From positions 90,394,151 through 90,458,150 of the forward strand of contig CM051027.1 of assembly GCA_027627225.1 (NCBI GenBank): a DNA stretch of 64,000 bases. The letters are read 5' to 3'. The notes under the pieces were generated by a model that ran no database searches, was not told the origin of the DNA, and worked only from the letters and a program-made list of their open reading frames with translations. Source of the stretch: Congeria kusceri (taxonomy: Eukaryota > Mollusca > Bivalvia > Myida > Dreissenidae). Each line of letters begins with the position of its first letter. Within the stretch, counting starts at the first letter, position 1. This document shows, piece by piece, positions 63,379-64,000 of the stretch. A program made the translations under genes and the position numbers.

Positions 63379-64000
63379 GCGTTCTGATTGGCTGTAAACG
63401 TTTGTTAAAGAATGCAGAATGTTAGAAATATATGATTACAACATCTAACTATTGTGATAGATTTATTTCATTGAAGTCTTCTATTTTGCATGTTTATATA
63501 TCTTAATATAAAATGATCGGACGCAATTATGTTGTAAGCACAACTCCAAGCCTTTCATATTGATGAAAATTGTACACACCCACACACAGACGCACGCACA
63601 CATTAGGGTTCGTTTTAGAACACTTGAGCTATGTTACAAACAATAATGACAAGTATGTCGACAAATGATACTGTTTTGTTAATGATATAGACCAAAATGC
63701 ATCCTAATAGTGATAGCTTATGGAAAAAAAAATGAAGTTTAATCATTATACTATTTATGTTGAAAAGAAATTACTTTAGCTTCTGTTTTTAGCAAACAAT
63801 ACATTCATTGTATACATTAGTACTTTAATGTTCAAATATGCGGGCAACTTAAATAGCCACCACTCTGACAATATCATGTAAACCTGTTAAAGGCATACGT
63901 TCATAGTATTTAATTTATGGCATGATGGTAGTGATCAAAAATAATTTATGATAATCCACCGACAATGTATTTGAATAAATATAAATTCATAACATCATAT
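63379..64000. other. Intergenic, nothing recognised
   Basis: A+T-rich to the end of the window, apart from a short CACACA-type stretch at about 63577-63602. Confidence 0.5.

Overview
The window looks like nuclear DNA of a bivalve mollusc, possibly a dreissenid or a relative. It is A+T-rich and almost gene-free, with eukaryotic splice signals, many short inverted-repeat and tRNA-derived elements, and one recognisable protein gene. That gene is a neuropeptide precursor with about 15 copies of an amidated W-x-x-x-Y motif. This Wx3Yamide family is known from lophotrochozoans (molluscs and annelids). The palindromic element at 15981-16170 and the tRNA-headed SINE at 42339 also resemble mollusc repeats I know from memory. 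No bacterial or viral gene organisation is visible.

Layout. 1-1200: no gene recognised. About 1300-28080: three diverged tandem copies (A, B, C) of an 8-9.5 kb unit, matched block by block in the same order. Each copy carries its own later insertions. Copy A has a 6-bp-TSD element (5194-6127), two MITE-like elements (4004-4339, 6227-6457) and a 21-bp minisatellite. Copy B has a hammerhead/Penelope-like insertion (about 12717-14090), the palindromic element and a relative of the 4004 MITE. Copy C has a LINE 3' end and an internally deleted mariner. 28106-28760: candidate LTR and leader of a retroelement. 29183-30279 (minus): main exon of the Wx3Yamide precursor; its signal-peptide exon was not found. 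31.4-31.9 kb: unexplained coding-like remnant. 32.8-33.1 and 37.4-37.7 kb: LINE remnants. 35202-35695: TTAA-flanked MITE with an internal tRNA-like sequence. 38732-39742: 1-kb inverted-repeat element with TA flanks. 42339-42606: SINE.

About 43.9-61.2 kb holds a second pair of diverged duplicates (D1 about 43.9-52.4 kb; D2 about 56.2-61.2 kb). D1 contains a second copy of the 6-bp-TSD element, a perfect 13 x 31 bp array and an 8 x 29 bp array. D2 contains a 10.8 x 51 bp array whose single-copy progenitor is still visible in D1. Between them lies a complete mariner (52457-54664) with matching inverted repeats. Its broken DD34D transposase is recovered only if two spliceosomal introns are removed.

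The only gene likely to act today is the neuropeptide precursor. The rest records tandem duplication followed by transposition. Because the duplicated units supply empty sites, several insertions and their target duplications can be read directly. All comparisons were made by eye, and no database search or alignment software was used.
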